Shown here: piece after piece, positions 14,201-27,116 of the stretch
How the letters are laid out: the number at the start of each line of letters is the position of its first letter
Numbering within the stretch: position 1 is the stretch's first letter
Assembly: GCA_024305405.1 (NCBI GenBank)
Contig: JAKNDB010000007.1
Span: 124,001 to 188,000, forward strand
DNA from: Dirofilaria immitis
Taxonomy: Eukaryota; Nematoda; Chromadorea; Rhabditida; Onchocercidae
Direction of reading: 5' to 3'
DNA: 64,000 bases
The notes under the pieces: generated by a model
The model's database searches: none
What the model saw: only the letters and a program-made list of their open reading frames with translations
Told to the model about the DNA's origin: nothing
Translations under genes and position numbers: made by a program

Positions 14201-17200
14201 GAAATAGTAAACTGATGAACAATTACACATTTTATCAAATGTAATTTTACACTTTGAACTTTTTTAATAAAAATAATTGAAGAAAATTCATCTACATTTT
14301 GAAAGTTTAATAAAACTCGCAAAAATCTTAAAGACTTAAAATCTGATTTTAGAAACGTTACTTTCAAAATCAATAACATACATCTTCCTTGAATAATATC
14401 ACCATCCTGATAAATAAGATGCCCATCACGGTCGTCCTGTACGACCGGCCGTATTACCGACGGCGCAACAGAGCTTGACGGTGTTTGTCCTGCTCCGGTT
14501 ACATGTGATTTCGATGAAGATGCTGGTTGTATGCGATCAGAACGATCACTCTAAAATATTTGAAAGGTCATGGAAACATTCTTTGCGAAAAAAACTGCGA
14601 AAAACTATATGTAAATACAATTTATTCTATTAAGTTCAATTTTTTAAATCAATAATTGTATTTTGATTGATCTGAAAAAAATGTTGAGAATATCAGAACA
14701 AGTGCTTTCCGCAATTTCTGCTCTTTATTTTCATTATTTCAGGAAAAAATTACTACCATTGTCTCAGAAAAATTATTCAGATTTGCATGTATGATTAGGA
14801 AATTAGGATTCCATTTTCTACTAACAACTTAATCTGAAAGTTTATAAGACAAATTTGAGGCAACTCATTATTATTCATTAATATTACTATGTAAATTTAA
14901 GCTAAATTAAATCGCCACCGTCAGGTAATTGCAAAACAGAATTATTTTCCGGCAAAAATTAGATATATAAAAGAAATATAGAAATGAATTCTGCATAGAT
15001 TTTAAATAATAACTTTTAGCCAGTCAAAAATAAATGCTAAAATACGACAATATAAATTTCATTAACAATTTCGGCTTGTCTCTTTTATTTTCCTCACCTC
15101 TTCTAATTACTCAACAAAAATTTGGTTTTCAATTGTTAAATATATCAAAAATAATTCAAATATTGATGAGCTGAACAAAACCAAAAATAAGAAGAAAAAG
15201 GACTAGAAAATATAACTTTTAACTTGTAATGAATAAATGTTCCTAACCCTTTTCTCATTTGATTTTAAGATCTCACAGCGATATATAAAATGATTTGAGT
15301 TTCGGAACAGTTTCAATAAGTCAAGAGAAAAGGTCAAATCACTGAAAGTTCAAGCATTTAGAGTCAATCTAACCAGCCGATCGATATTAAACAAAAAAAC
15401 CTGATATTCCCAAATCCGATGAGTAAGCAACAAAAGTTTTGTTCGATAACGACCTTTATTCAGCAAGGAAAAGGCATCTTGTTGTTAGAATGAAAATTTT
15501 TAATGATGCCCATGGAAAGTGTGGGAGCTAAAATTTTATTTGATAATGCAACAATTATGACATATGTTTCAGCACAGTGAAAATTTTGTTTCCTAACATC
15601 TTAATTAATCCTGAAAGCATTTTTGATTCTTACATTAACGGATAAGATGATTTGGTGAGAAGGCGGCCAAAGACATTAATTGAAGAAACCATGTCTTAAC
15701 AAAATGAACAATCTTTTATTTATTATCTTTTCCTACTTTTCTTCAAAAAGAAAATATTGATGACTTTGATGGTTCTTCATTGGATTTCTACATCTATTTG
15801 ATAACATTTTTTTTTGTTTTTTTCAATTGTGAACGTCAAAATTTTGTGAAATATTATCAAAAGACAGCGGATATTTTTTTAATGAGAATATATATATATA
15901 TATAAATCGATTTTTAATCATCATGAACATTCTGAAGATTACTAGAATGAAATGATGTATATTGACCCATCAATGATTCTAATTCTATATCAAGGAAAAA
16001 CGATACCGAATTGAGAGCAACATGATTGGAACGTCGTTCTTTTTCTTTTCGATCAGCATTTGCAATAATTTGATCCACTTTTGCACTAACAGATGGTGGT
16101 AACTGAAGGGTTGCAAGCAAAGAATTATGCGAAAATACCCTGATTGGAGGTTTTGGTTTTCGAGTGGATGATAATGGTATTGGAGTAACTACGGTAGTTT
16201 GTTGTATTGCTTTTCGGGATTTTCGCTGTCCATTATCATTACCAATACCGGTTTTATTACTATTATTTATTGAGTTTATACCTAGTATTTGCTGTGGTAC
16301 TAATGCAATCGGTTTCTCGATTTCACCACCACTTTTTATCGTAACTTCACCCGTTGCTTTAACTGCTCCCGTACTTTTTATTCCAATAACAGTCACAGCA
16401 CCTGTATTATTTGCGTGTTCAGCAATAGCTTCTCGTTCGTGTTCAGTTTGCTGTGATTCAAGTGTCAGAGTTGAAAAAGCAGCTGCAACAGCTGTAACCG
16501 TATTCTGAGCCTTTTGTTCGGCCGTTCGTTCTTCTTCTCTTTCATTTAAATTATTGCTTCTTGATAGTAAATTGACATATTCTCGATGATAATCCTTCCG
16601 ATCGCTACCACTACCCTCTTTGTATTTTGCAGAACCTAAGAGACGTCGCTTGATAAGCGGTGTTTCGATAGTAGTTGCTTTGGATAACATAACACTACGA
16701 GAAGCTAAATTACGTGGTCGGTTTCTGAAAGTAGTTGGCGGAGTGGGAGCACGAAAAGTAATTTCTGTTAGATTTCCCCTTCGTTCATAGCTAAATTAAC
16801 GTCATCCGAATAATTAGTGGTCATCTCAGCTTTATTCATTTCAAAATCAAAAGCATTTGATAATTTCCCATTACCTTTACTTCTTACCTTTTCACCTTCT
16901 TCACCTTTTCGAACTATTGATTTTGTCAATTCTCCAAAAATTATTTTTTCTTCCTTGAATTTTGGTTTTTTAATATTAAAGAAGCAGATTCTTTCCTAGC
17001 TTTAGTCTCAACGTTCACCGTCGCATCATCGAAGGAGACCGCTTCAGGAATTGCAGCAATGGGTGCTGCACGGTTAGAAGGTACAAATGATGATAACGTC
17101 TTTTCTGGCGAAAATGGCTTGTTAAATTCCCCACTGATTATAACTTCGATATAATACTGGATCGGAGAAACATCGACGTAGGCTAGCAATAAGTTGAGTA

Positions 17201-17262
17201 TTACGTCTTCTAGACACGTAATTTTTGTATTTCCTTTTTCGTGGAATTACTACAATCGGCAT
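8202..17262 (-). CDS. madd-3: LAMMER/CLK dual-specificity protein kinase, long form
   Basis: CLK kinases phosphorylate SR splicing factors, and the C. elegans homologue acts in p38-linked guidance signalling. Exons: 16007-17262, 14382-14550, 13792-13975, 13592-13682, 13225-13373, 12067-12217, 10932-11094, 10568-10655, 8594-8736 and 8202-8331. All junction phases agree and the corrected protein is about 841 residues. Visible landmarks, in order: [13 protein letters not shown] before the domain; glycine loop [12 protein letters not shown] lysine in FALKVIK; catalytic loop [17 protein letters not shown] in place of the usual [32 protein letters not shown]; and the family signature [11 protein letters not shown]. 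The C-terminus ends in a Ser/Ala-rich tail. Exon 1 starts at the ATG at 17262 ([10 protein letters not shown]) and is a basic, low-complexity region I do not recognise. It needs three one-base shifts to stay open, and exon 6 needs one. Kinase identity is firm; exon 1 is less certain. Confidence 0.9.
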
Positions 17263-18660
17263 TCGCCGTATGCTATCAAAACCACGGCGTGGCATTTTAT
17301 GCAGTATTCTTCTGATGGTTTAGATAGCAGTCCGTTAACAACACAAGATGGATGTGGAGATGGACTCAAGAGTAATGATGGAGATATGGATGTCGAGGGC
17401 AATATGGAAGTATAAAGTGAAGATTGGTGATGAATCGGTGATGGTATCAAGGTAGCGTGTTGCGGGATTCGATGCGAATAATAATGCTTAATTACAGGAC
17501 TATGGATTGACAAATTTAACGAATTGGATAATTCTTCAAATTTTGATTTCGTATGATTAAGCGGTTGCTTAAGCTGTGTCAGCGGCAACCGGTAAAAGCC
17601 ATTCAAGTGATACTGCGGGATCACGGCGGTTACCGTCGGTGAATTTGATGATGGTATTTGGACCCACTTGGAGGGGCCAATGGAGATAGAAGCTGGGAGG
17701 ATGAAATATTGGCTATTTAAGGGTAAAATCACCACTATTACCGTTATCACTATCGTTATCGTTACCACTACCGTTACCAGTACAGCCGCCGCCGCCACCA
17801 CCACCACCACCACCACCGGCACCACCACCACCACTACCACCGCTACAAGCAATAGTAGCAATAATAATGCCAGAGTCCAATTTTCCACTTAACAATTATC
17901 CGGAATTAATCCGTTCCATGATGTAATTCATTCCAATTTGCCACAAATCAAATTACCAATGATAATAAGAATAATATGACGAAGATGGTAGGAAAATGAC
18001 GAAAGTATCAATAGTTACACGATGTAGAATTAAAGCTGTATGCACATAGTGTCTAATATCGCAAATTGATGCAAGCAAAAATATACCAACAGCAATAAGA
18101 GCTGATTTTAAAGATAATGTAAAACGAAGATTAAGGAGTCAGGAGTTCAGTTTGTTGATTGGTCGGTCGGTACATCGATGAGTTTAGTAAGCAAAGAAAC
18201 ACGAAGAATGAAATTGCTGCATCTACCTACTATTGCTATTGCTGTTGCTCAGGGAAATTGTTGCTTCGAATCAAGAAGAATAAAGGGAAGTCCTCATCAG
18301 ATATGACAGCCGCGTTTCTCTTAGCTTTCTAACTTTCAGCGCTCGAAATTCTGGTAAAGCTCCGGATGACGATGATGGACGGCTGCTTAATACTGCTAAC
18401 TGCATAACACTTACGGGGATGATAATGTACGGTGGTGGATGATGCTCAGCCCATTTGTTGCTTCTTCCTCAACAATCTGCTGTTGTATATCATCTCTATC
18501 TTAATTCCTCTTCTCCATTTCACTATCTCAAATATCCCGAACACTCTGAAGCTAATGATAATCTTTATCTTCTATCTTCTATTGTCTTCCCCGACTTCAG
18601 TTTCACTTCCAGTTCAAGTTCCAAGAAAGCACATATCTCTTAAGATCCCAAATACATAAC
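17263..18660 (-). promoter_or_regulatory. GC-richer 5' region of the long CLK form, possible non-coding exon
   Basis: This stretch is visibly richer in G and C than its flanks. It holds a (CCA/GCC)n trinucleotide run near 17785-17835. A consensus minus-strand donor, GTAAGTG, lies at 18414-18408, so a transcribed exon may end at 18415. Only a 44-codon frame (18405-18271) and an overlapping 212-codon frame (17888-17250) are open, and the latter begins as a translated microsatellite. I therefore read this as 5' UTR or promoter rather than protein-coding. Confidence 0.35.
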
Positions 18661-21600
18661 ACCATTTTTTGAGATTCATCGCCTCCTATGCTCCATCTAC
18701 CTAACTAAAACGTTACTTTCCTCTAATTTCTTCTTTGTTTTCTCCTTTTCCCTAATTATAGTTCAAATTTTCTGAAAATTTGCACGTGAGTTCATATCAT
18801 ATAATATTATGTCATATATATGTATTTATTTATCAAACATTTCTTGATATGATCTTATAATAAATTATAAAAAGTTGGGTTGAAAATAAAAACGATGAAA
18901 AATAAACTGTTAAAATATTTCAACATAAGGAATTGATTCGGAAATTAGTAAAATCAAAAGTAATTTAAATAAATATTGAAAATTTGACAAAATGTTTTTT
19001 ACCATCTATGTTTTAACTAAAACTTATTTCTTTATAATTTCAAGCCAAGGCCATAATTTAATTACTAAAGAGATGTAAGACAAGGATCAATCGTCATTTC
19101 ATTTCAAAAGAAACTTTTATAACTGAAAACTTTCATTTGAAATGTCTTGGTATCACCAAGGAAAATCATAGCACTTCATAATAAACAAATTTAATGGTGA
19201 TATTACGCAACGTTAATCGTGTCCTATTTAATCTCTTTTAATCTTGTAACTTGCTTATTATCTGTTTATCAAATAACACATGTTCATAAAACGATCTTTC
19301 GCCCGTTAAATCTTTTCATACACAAACATTCTTTCTTTTCTTTTATTCGTCTTGCTTTTCCTTACTAAATCAAAAATCAAGGAAATTGTTAACAACAGAA
19401 ATATTACAAAAGCACTCGTTTCAAAGCTAAAATCTTAAACATGTGTTATTGTTCAAGATTTTGTAAAAAAAAAAAAGATTTCTTAAAATTCTTTCCAAAA
19501 ACTTCTATCTAAAGAACCAAAAAGAAGATCATAATACAAGAAAAAGGAATAAGCTATCTATTTATCGTTGAAAATAAGGACAAATTAATCAACTATAACT
19601 AATGCTATAGTGTAAAGAAGGTCGTTTAGATTTTAAGATATTTTCAAACAAAATTATGCAAAGTATTTGAAGAAAGTCTTAAATATCAGGAAACTGCTTT
19701 GACGTAAAGTGCGTAATGACTGAAAACACTCACACATTACAAGTTCGCTAAATATTTCACGCCACACAATAATAGTACTTAAGCAGAATAAATAAATAAT
19801 CTCTCAGAGTAAGAATAATTTCAGTAAATGAAAATTACAGAGAATCAGGCAAGTAAACTGTGTTGAAAGTGAACAAAAATGAAACTCGGATGAAATTGAA
19901 ATGATACGGTTATACTGATTCAATAAACGGTTAATTACTGCTCTTCAAAATTCTACCATTTTTACAAATCAAACTTTTTTATAAACCAAAATATTTTCTC
20001 GCCCCAAAATCAGTAGTTTGTAAAATTTCAAAAATTCTTATGGTATCCTAACTTTCCTTCCATTCGTTTACGATATTTCTTTCGATGACAGTATATATAA
20101 AACACTTATAATTATTGGAGTAATTGACAGTAGTTTTATTTGCAGCAAAAAATCAGTCACAATTTACCGCATTGTTAAAAAGGCTAAATTCCATATTTAT
20201 TCTGAATTGAACATTTACCCATTTGTAAAAAAATTCCAAAAAATCTGACTCTAAAAATCGAAATTAAATGATGAAAAAACATCATTACATGATATTTTTC
20301 AAGTTATTTCTTACAATGATTAATACCAATTAATGATTTATGGCGCCATCATAACGAACAATCAATATTCTAATACAAAATTATAATCATAGACATGACG
20401 AACAATAAAATTAACAAACATACGAAGATGAGATGACATACGAGTCTTCCATTAATTTTTCGTCAGAAGAACATGATGAATTTCAACAGTGAAACTAATT
20501 ATTAAATGACAGTGATCGATGAATCACTTAACAAAAAATAAAATTAATTAAAGCACTAAATCAATATTTTCTCAATATTTTTTGGAAATTTGTTAATTCT
20601 ATGCTTCCTAACAATTGCGCCTTTACTTATTGTGTTAGAACCGAGAAAAAGAAAGAAACTTAGTTCTTTATTAGACTTTCAACTATCACGAAAAAATTCC
20701 AATTATTATCTGACCATCATTCGCTTATCAAACGATCCATGTCTTAAATTTTAACATTACTGCAAATATATATATGGAATTTCTGATATAGTGGTTCACA
20801 TAACTACCAAATGACTGATTATGTCCATCATAAATTAACATACTAAAAAAGTAAGAAAATGTGATTTTTATATTTTTCTAACTTCATTTGAAATCAATTA
20901 ATTGACTGAAACGATTTTGTTCCTGAAAAAATCATAGTTGCTAAAACAGACATATGTTGTAAAAATGTTTTTTCAATTATCATTACTTTTTTTAACTATC
21001 CCAAAATTTGCATACTAATGTCATTGCCTTTCACTCGATTTGGTTTAATGGTACCAATTTCAGATGCTACCTGAGATTCAATCTTTCATTATTACGAAAA
21101 AAAAAAAGTCGCTTAAAGAAATCTTTTATTTAGCAATAAATTGAATTCATTTTTACCAAATATTTTTTTCACATCATTATCTGAAGTTATAAAAAATTAG
21201 ACCATGAAACTATTAAATATTATTGAACAAAAAAAAACACTATTTGTCTGTCGCTTTTTGATCTCTTCCCTAGCAATCTTTTTTTTAAATACTGAAACTT
21301 GTCGAAACATTTAGTTTTATGTCTTATTCCTTGACAATATAGAAAACACTAGATAGTGCAAAAACAAGTTTTTGAAAGGAATACATGTTGCCAACTAATT
21401 TTTAATCATTTATTTTTAATCCAGCCACTATGTTATAATTCACCGTACTTAATGAGATAAATTTTGACGAAAACATATTACTAAATCATTCAAGAAATTT
21501 TTTCAGAAAATAATACTCAGACTTTATTTAATGAATTAGAAAACTGGCAATGAAACAATAAGTATCCAGCTGTATTGAACCGCAGCATTTTACATCATAA

Positions 21601-23443
21601 ATCTGCCATATCTAACTGGATATTTTAAACGCTGGTAATTTTGGATTGATTAGTTGACAATGTTCGTACGAAAGAAAAAAATTCACAGAACAAATGATGA
21701 CAATCAAACTATTTGTCACATGCCATAAGTTCTTTATATCTTTCCCTTTCTTTCCCACAGGATATTGTGCAGAAACAGGACAGGAATGAAACTATCGCTC
21801 TTCTTGATGATCAAAATATAAAAAAAAAAATAAATAAATAATACGTTACATTGTTGTTATAATGAAAAAGAAATATTTACTGGATCCCAACATCAAATAT
21901 TGATAATTCTTTAAAATTGAATCACAATATGATAATCTGCGAAAAAAGTAACTTTGCTAAATTTCACTTGATTTATTGCGAATGTCGTTTTTCAGCAATA
22001 ACTCTCGTAAATAAATTTTCCGTTTTCATAGGTATTACAAAATCGTACTGATCTCATTGATATAATGCATTTATGTCCACCCTCGTCCTAATTGTTTGTT
22101 TTACTAAGAATTTTAGTAATAAAAAAGTTTATCCCGCTCTAGAACTACCACATATCGAAAAGTATTCGAAATTGCACGGTTCACTGAAATGAATGTTCAA
22201 AGAAACAGTTCAATGGAAATATATTAAATGATGAAACATTTAAACTTGAGTAGCGAACCGAATGCTTTGATATTCTAAAAAGAAATTAGTCGAAGAAAGA
22301 AATGTTACAAAATGCAGATCAAAAAACTGTTTTCGATAAAAATTTTAGTTAAAAAAGTTAGAAGTTTCTCGGATTTTGAAAGTAAAGAGGAACCAAATCT
22401 ACTGAGAGCTGCTCATCATCATCATCTCATTTCTCTGTGCAGCACAGCTATAGTTATCATATAGTATTAAAATAAGCGTGTTTCAATAAAATTTCATTGC
22501 TTCATTTTGAATTATTATTATGATCTTTTCACTGAAAATCAACAACATCATTCACCGAAAGAAAATTGCTTGACAAAGGTTACACGGGAATATTATTTTA
22601 TTTCTTCTCTGTAACTAGAAATTTTCTTTGATAGTATCGCGCTTAAAATTTTTGCTATATATGTTTAATGGACAACAAAATCTTCTTATAGAAGATACAT
22701 CATGATACGGTCCTATTCAACACATTTCAACAGCCACGGCATTTAACATTAGATCGAATTTTCCGAAATTTTAGTCTTAAAAATCCTACAGTATTCTGAT
22801 TTCTCAAACAAGAATTTTAAGATTCATGATGTATTACAAAACATACTTTAAAAATTTATATCTTAGTCTAAACTATTTATATAATTTGATTTAATAATAT
22901 TACCATTTTTTCCTTCTTTATCCTTGCTTCTATAAACATTAGTTCTCCAAAGAAAAGTTATCTTTAGTCTAAACTATTTATATAATTTGATTTAATAATA
23001 TTACCACTTTTTCCTTCTTTATCCTTGCTCCTATAAACAATAGTTCTCCAACACAATGTAGAAAACAATGTATAAAAAAGTTCTTCAATGAAAACATATG
23101 GAAAGAAAATTTCCTCAACAAATGCGTTCTCTTTATGTATGGGAAAAAATTATTTTGATAGTTAGTTTCATCATTATTCAGAATATAAGAATAAATTTCC
23201 TAGAATCTCGAAACCTGTACCATTAAAACGCATAGCAAAGTTTAAGATATTGAAATAATTATTCTTTCTAGTATACTGAACTCTATCATTCTTTGTCAAT
23301 CGATGCTTGAAAATGCAGGTCATAATTATAACCGAAGAGAGATCATACAAACTTTTGCACTTGCACAATGATTTCTATAAATTATATTCGATAAATCGAC
23401 AGGCCTGAAATCTTTCCTATGCTTTCAAAAAACACAAACTTAC
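18661..23443 (-). other. Putative large intron of CLK kinase; AT-rich
   Basis: No coding exon was recognised on either strand. The only clear structure is a 101-base tandem duplication near its right end. The stretch would be intronic if the exon at 23444-23602 belongs to the CLK gene, otherwise intergenic. Confidence 0.5.
22862..23052. repeat. Tandem duplication, about 101-base unit, two copies
   Basis: The phrase beginning TAGTCTAAACTATTTATA occurs at 22864 and again at 22965. The two copies run on for about 90 bases with only a few substitutions, ending in AGTTCTCCAA. Confidence 0.85.
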
Positions 23444-23602
23444 GAAATGATCTGAGTTCTTTTTATTCCACGATCGTCTACGGGCACGTCGATTGCGTGA
23501 TTCATTCCGTCGATGTCGTTCCGAGCTATTTCGTGGCCGTTTATAACGACGATCAATACTACTAGAAGATCGTTCAATACGACGTCGACGACCGCCACCC
23601 AT
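23444..23602 (-). CDS. madd-3: Probable alternative first exon of the CLK kinase (Arg/Ser-rich)
   Basis: The frame from the ATG at 23602 gives 53 residues beginning MGGGRRRRIERSSSS and rich in Arg, Ser and RRN/RRA motifs, then meets a perfect donor, GTAAGT, in phase 0. CLK/LAMMER kinases typically start with a short Arg/Ser-rich region. The CLK exon at 14550 also begins in phase 0 (SDRSDRIQP), so joining the two leaves the frame intact and gives about 475 residues, the usual size of animal CLKs. I infer a short isoform that skips the 17262 exon across a roughly 8.9 kb intron. It could instead be a separate small gene, but no downstream exon of its own is evident. Arg codons and higher GC set it apart from the surrounding AT-rich DNA. 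Confidence 0.65.
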
Positions 23603-26101
23603 TTCCAAACAACACTTCGCCTACCAGTTCACAAATCCTTGGAACAACAAATATAACAACACCAAATGCTGAAATTAAATCTCGTCGCTTTCATAATTGA
23701 GATATCGGTTGATCTAGAAGAAACATACACCATAAATCGCGAGTGATTATTAATTATATTAATAATGCAAGCAAATATAAGATTTACTGATCATTTCAAA
23801 ATCACTATGCAAACTACTTGATCTTTCTATCCTATTGTTGCAAACCACATGACCTTATGATGCCAATACGCAAATGATTCAACTTTTCAATGTATCGTTC
23901 GTAAAATATCAAAATTTCAACATATATTGCATGTTGTAAAGAGTATAGTCTTCATCTTATAAATTTCCTATTGCAACATAATTTAAATCATCCTGATTTC
24001 GTAATATTTTTGATTATTATCTGATAAAATAATTATCATCACAAGAAAAAAACTAAATATGAAATTACTGATTAAAACTTTCGCATTTTATTATAAATAT
24101 TCCTAAATAAGTAAAATTTTCACTTACATGATAATTCGATCGTAACATAATACTGCCAATGCTAATCTTAACCAACATATATATTTCTTCATATAATTAT
24201 CATATATAAAATGATATGATAAAAATGATTTTTCAAAATTTTACATTAACAATTCTTTCATATCATTAAATGATAAAATATTTAACACATATACAGAATG
24301 TATCAATTATAGAAGGTAAGGAAAAATACGCATAATATTAAAACATTCTGAAATTTCGAATTTAAATTTAAAGAAATTTTTGAAATTCAAAATTAAAACC
24401 TATAATGGTACTAAAATAAAAGTACCATTCAGCACACCTATCACTTATCAAACACTTATCACTCATTTCCTACTTATCAAACTTATAAACAACAACCTAA
24501 TACCAAAACAACACACATAATTTGCATATGTATGTGGGTGTACGTATTATGTACACACTGTACGGAACTAACCAACCAGCCGCGCTTACGATATCAAGTT
24601 GTAGCGTTAAGTTTTTATGCAAGCTGTTGCAGCGTCATATTCAGCTTATCTGTTTGAAAAATGCGATATTCGCTAATTTAGTAGTCTATTTGGGAAATGC
24701 AAAATTCACCTTTCGTAACTTTTTTCCTGATAAAAAATCGTAACTTTTTCCTGATAAAAAACAGATATTTTCTTCCCATCAGTTGCGATTGTATTAGTAA
24801 CAGAAATAAGAAATGCGAAAAGTGCAAATGTTATTTTACAAATGGTCGTTGAAGTTTTTTTTTGTTTTCGAAAAATGTTCAACAAATGCTCTGATATTTA
24901 TAGGAATTCAAATAAATATGCTTAAATATAATTCTATTATATTCTCGGAAATTTATGACGCAAAATATAAATGTCACTTAATTTTTTTGTCGCTTAATGT
25001 CGCAAATTTTGTGAGATTTAATATAGTATACAAATAGCGATTTGTATATCAGATTTAATGTTATTAGTAATGTCATGATTAGTTGCGAATTTCGTAACTA
25101 TTTTTAATAAGTTCAAAAATGATGTTTTTTGAAATTCAGAAATTGATACTCTTTGCAACGAGGTTTTTGATTCAGGACATAGTTATCTTTCACGGGAATT
25201 CCAACTGTACAATAGAATAAGATGTGATAAGGTGTGATATTTATTTGTTGATAAAGCAGCCGATATTGTTTCTATCCATTGTTCGCTATGCAAATTATCA
25301 TTTCATGATAATTCAAATATTTCAGACTCTTTTCGATATCACTGGAAATAATTTGGCCAAAAATTGTAATCAATAAATGATTACATGGGAATGAACGAGA
25401 TGATATCAATTAATTTCATTTCCTTTTTCATTCATTCATTAATGATAAAAATAATTCCATATGATAATATGATAACTAAATAAACAAATTTAATAATCTC
25501 CGATTAACAACTTTTCATCTTCAACGTAAATTTTAGTTTAAAAAAACCTCTAAAAAATGAATATAATCAATAGCATTATCAGGAATGATAATGAAAGAAA
25601 ATAATTATCAATGCCAATCATGAAAAATGCTTATTTTACAATTCTCGATAAAGCAATCAATTGTTGATCGAGAAAATTTAAGAGAATTTAGGTAAAAATT
25701 AAAACAAAATATACCGGGATAAAGATATTATCTCGGGATATTTATTTTCCTAAAATAAACATGAGAATATGTCGAGATTTTTTTTTGACGAACGGATTGC
25801 TTTTAAAATAATACATCATATTACATGATAAGCGAATGATAAAAACTTTATCATTTTATTATTAAATTCATTTAGCAATTCGTCACATTAATTATATCAT
25901 AGATCAAAAAAATATAAAAACAAACAAACAAACAAATGATAACATTTTGAAAGTGTTATATCTGATAAAATAACTGATCGAATTAAATTATTCCAACAAT
26001 TAATTTTAAAATTGAATAAGCTGAATGAATAAAGAATGGATATGATGAATTTAAAATATTCATAATTTTTTTTTCTTATGCAACAGATGATGTTAATTTA
26101 T
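23603..26101. other. Spacer between CLK upstream exon and MCT-like gene stop
   Basis: AT-rich with no supported gene. The frames at 24522-24743 and 24813-25037 (+) have no splice context or recognisable motif. The left part probably contains the distal CLK promoter. Confidence 0.5.
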
Positions 26102-26102
26102 T
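26097..26102 (-). terminator. AATAAA polyadenylation signal overlapping the MCT stop codon
   Basis: The minus strand reads CGATGAATAAATT. The last base of the TGA stop is the first base of AATAAA. If used, the 3' UTR would be only some 15-25 bases. Confidence 0.4.
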
Positions 26103-27066
26103 CATCGTTTGTTTATGTTGAATTTTGGCACAATAACTAACATTAAACCTGATATTAGTAATGCGGTACCACAAAATATAAATGACATATCGTATGAACC
26201 AGTTAAATCAGCTATTTGTCCTAAAATAAAAGTAAACAAAACATTTCTATTAATTCAAAAAAAAATAATATTATATCGATGATATGTGATATTGTGATAT
26301 CGTTTATGTGATAAGAAATTATTATTATAATAAATTATATTTGTAAAATTTTGTTTTTCTTTTACTTTTTCATATTAAATACATTTATCTAATTTAATGT
26401 TTTATATGATAATATTATATCAATGATATGTGATATCATTTATGTGATAGGAAATTATTATTATTAATCAATTATTTAATAATATTTCAATATCAAATGA
26501 TTAGTGATAGTATTTTAAGATTTATATTTAATCAAAATTGAATATTTAAAAAATTTTAATCTATTTTATTTTTTTATGCAAAAATTTTTCCACTAAATAA
26601 ATTTCTACTGCATTCTGCTATTTGATAAGAAAAAGAAAAGAAAAAGATATCATAAACTAATTGATTTGAGATATGATATCATTTAAACGAATTAATCATA
26701 AGGATATGATAAGAGATAAAAATTTTTCAAAATTTCTTACCTGATATAGGTGGTCCTATAATTGTACCAATACCTTGGAAAAGTAAAATTAAGCCAAATG
26801 CATTAGTCAATTTCTCAATACCAATTAAATCAACAAGTAATACTGATGTAAGGCATACGTAGGATGATAATGTTAATCCGAATAAACTGGCATAAGCCTA
26901 AAAATAAAGCATTAATATGAAATTTTAGCAATTGAATTGTAAATCTGTTTAGAGCTAATTTAAATTATCAAAAGCTTAAATTATCAAACTTTTATAATTA
27001 TCAAACACTTCCAATATTCATTTCTCCTCTAACTCTTATTCCAATTATTATCTTAATTGAATCGTA

Positions 27067-27116
<50 letters not shown>

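Noticed and set aside
16164..16508. 114-codon plus-strand frame
   Set aside because: Antisense shadow of CLK exon 1.
15914..16690. 258-codon frame read as a complete protein from ATG 16690
   Set aside because: It is the end of CLK exon 1 read through the donor at 16006 into the intron; the coding frame extends upstream of this ATG.
2957..17262. Possible operon of CLK kinase and pbs-2
   Set aside because: Same strand, but a 3 kb gap and unrelated functions; no SL2-type evidence can be seen.
17250..17888. 212-codon minus-strand frame with a Leu/Val-rich start
   Set aside because: The hydrophobic start is a translated CCA/GTT microsatellite, the rest has no recognised motif, and it overlaps the CLK start in another frame.
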